Of a DNA stretch of 64,000 nucleotides, positions 63,509 to 64,000 are shown in pieces (the stretch's first letter is position 1; every line of letters starts with the position of its first letter). The translations under genes and the position numbers were made by a program. Origin of the DNA: Lactifluus volemus (Eukaryota; Basidiomycota; Agaricomycetes; Russulales; Russulaceae); contig WTXI01000005.1 in the NCBI GenBank assembly GCA_022376515.1, positions 1,054,001 to 1,118,000 of the forward strand. Direction: 5' to 3'. The notes below the pieces were generated by a model. It saw nothing but the letters and a program-made list of their open reading frames with translations. It searched no databases and was not told the DNA's origin.

Positions 63509-64000
63509 TCAGATGAAAATACCATTTGGAAAGTACTTTTGAACACAGTCGGTGGCATCGTTAGCCTGTACAATATGCAGGTTATTCAACCTCAAAGGCA
63601 TATAAGAGCCAAGTTCAGCACGTACCCAATCCGCCAAGAGACCTAAAATAAGTGGGAGGTTCCCTATGTCCGGGCTCAACTCAAACGGGTCTGAAAGATA
63701 AAACTCTCCTTCTGCTTTGAAAGGAGCATCTCCCAATGCCTTGTAAACAAAAAAAAGCCACACTCTACCCGAGGTAAGGCAACCTCGCAGAACAGACAGC
63801 CTTGTACGGATATAGGTTAGTTCCTGTTAACTATGGAAAAATAATGGACAAACTTCTGTTGCTTGCAGTACGATGCTACCGTGAGCGGTGCCCGTAGGGC
63901 GGACTGGTACATTTCGTCGTCGGCTCTGATGATTGTCAGAGTAACTGACGTGTCAGTCAATGCATCAAGGGTCTGTGCATTAGAGGGACCCGCAAGCGAA
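63509..64000 (-). CDS. Restriction-endonuclease-like fungal protein, copy B (partial)
   Basis: It is cut by the right edge. From the edge it reads AGPSNAQTLDALTDTSVTLT then IIRADDEMYQSALRAPLTVA and SYCKQQKFVHYF. A short non-matching stretch (possible intron, about 63840-63800) follows, then LSVLRGCLTSGRVWLFFVYK and LPLILGLLADWVRAELGSYM. The last part aligns with LSLILGLLRDLVCADLDSFE of copy A. The middle-strand motif is IIRAD, again without the expected Lys. The C-terminus (RLNNLHIVQANDATDCVQKY) is longer than in A. Order and spacing match copy A, so the two are tandem paralogs in the same orientation. Confidence 0.55.

Overview
The window looks like nuclear DNA of a filamentous basidiomycete, most likely an Agaricomycete. 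Almost every conserved gene is split by short introns of about 50-70 nt. The gene set (Pbs2, Gcn5 with a basidiomycete-style N-terminus, Esa1, a fungal CSL factor, Yak1, Coy1/CASP, a GH45-like endoglucanase) is fungal. The mobile elements are a Tnp2-type CACTA transposon and a Tad/I-like LINE, and there is a Goodbye-type STAND protein relic. No prokaryotic features, CRISPR or rRNA were seen, and I recognised no tRNA gene.

Layout. 1-26 kb is gene-dense housekeeping DNA: Pbs2 MAPKK (cut by the left edge), a ubiquitin-like/BAG co-chaperone, Gcn5, a secreted GH45-like enzyme, a membrane-anchored cyclophilin, an RBR ubiquitin ligase, Esa1, a small membrane protein, a 1000-residue CSL transcription factor, a 3.6-kb stretch without a convincing gene, and a 465-residue conserved-type hypothetical protein. 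28.4-36.0 kb is a complete CACTA-like element with perfect 16-bp terminal inverted repeats, a 7-bp target duplication, an intact transposase and two accessory genes. 37.6-47.1 kb returns to host genes: proteasome chaperone PAC4, Yak1, a PHOSPHO-type phosphatase and CASP/Coy1. 47.36-54.80 kb is a LINE on the minus strand. It carries a poly(A) tail and a 15-bp target duplication, and it has landed in the 3' part of a STAND-type gene. 54.8-64 kb is a gene graveyard: the STAND remnant, a foldback repeat, an internal piece of SKI3 (TPR), an opposed piece of LETM1, and two diverged copies of a restriction-endonuclease-like fungal protein.

How it fits together. Two chromatin acetyltransferases (Gcn5, Esa1) and two stress/nutrient kinases (Pbs2, Yak1) lie in the same stretch, but nothing suggests a functional cluster. 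The clearest structural signals are the two datable insertions.

Sequence quality. Single-base deletions recur inside conserved exons of several essential genes between 0.6 and 16 kb and again at about 24.8, 37.8 and 51 kb. The genes at 16.4-21 kb, 32-35.5 kb and 38-47 kb read through cleanly. Gene models in the affected parts therefore span frameshifts that may be assembly errors rather than mutations.
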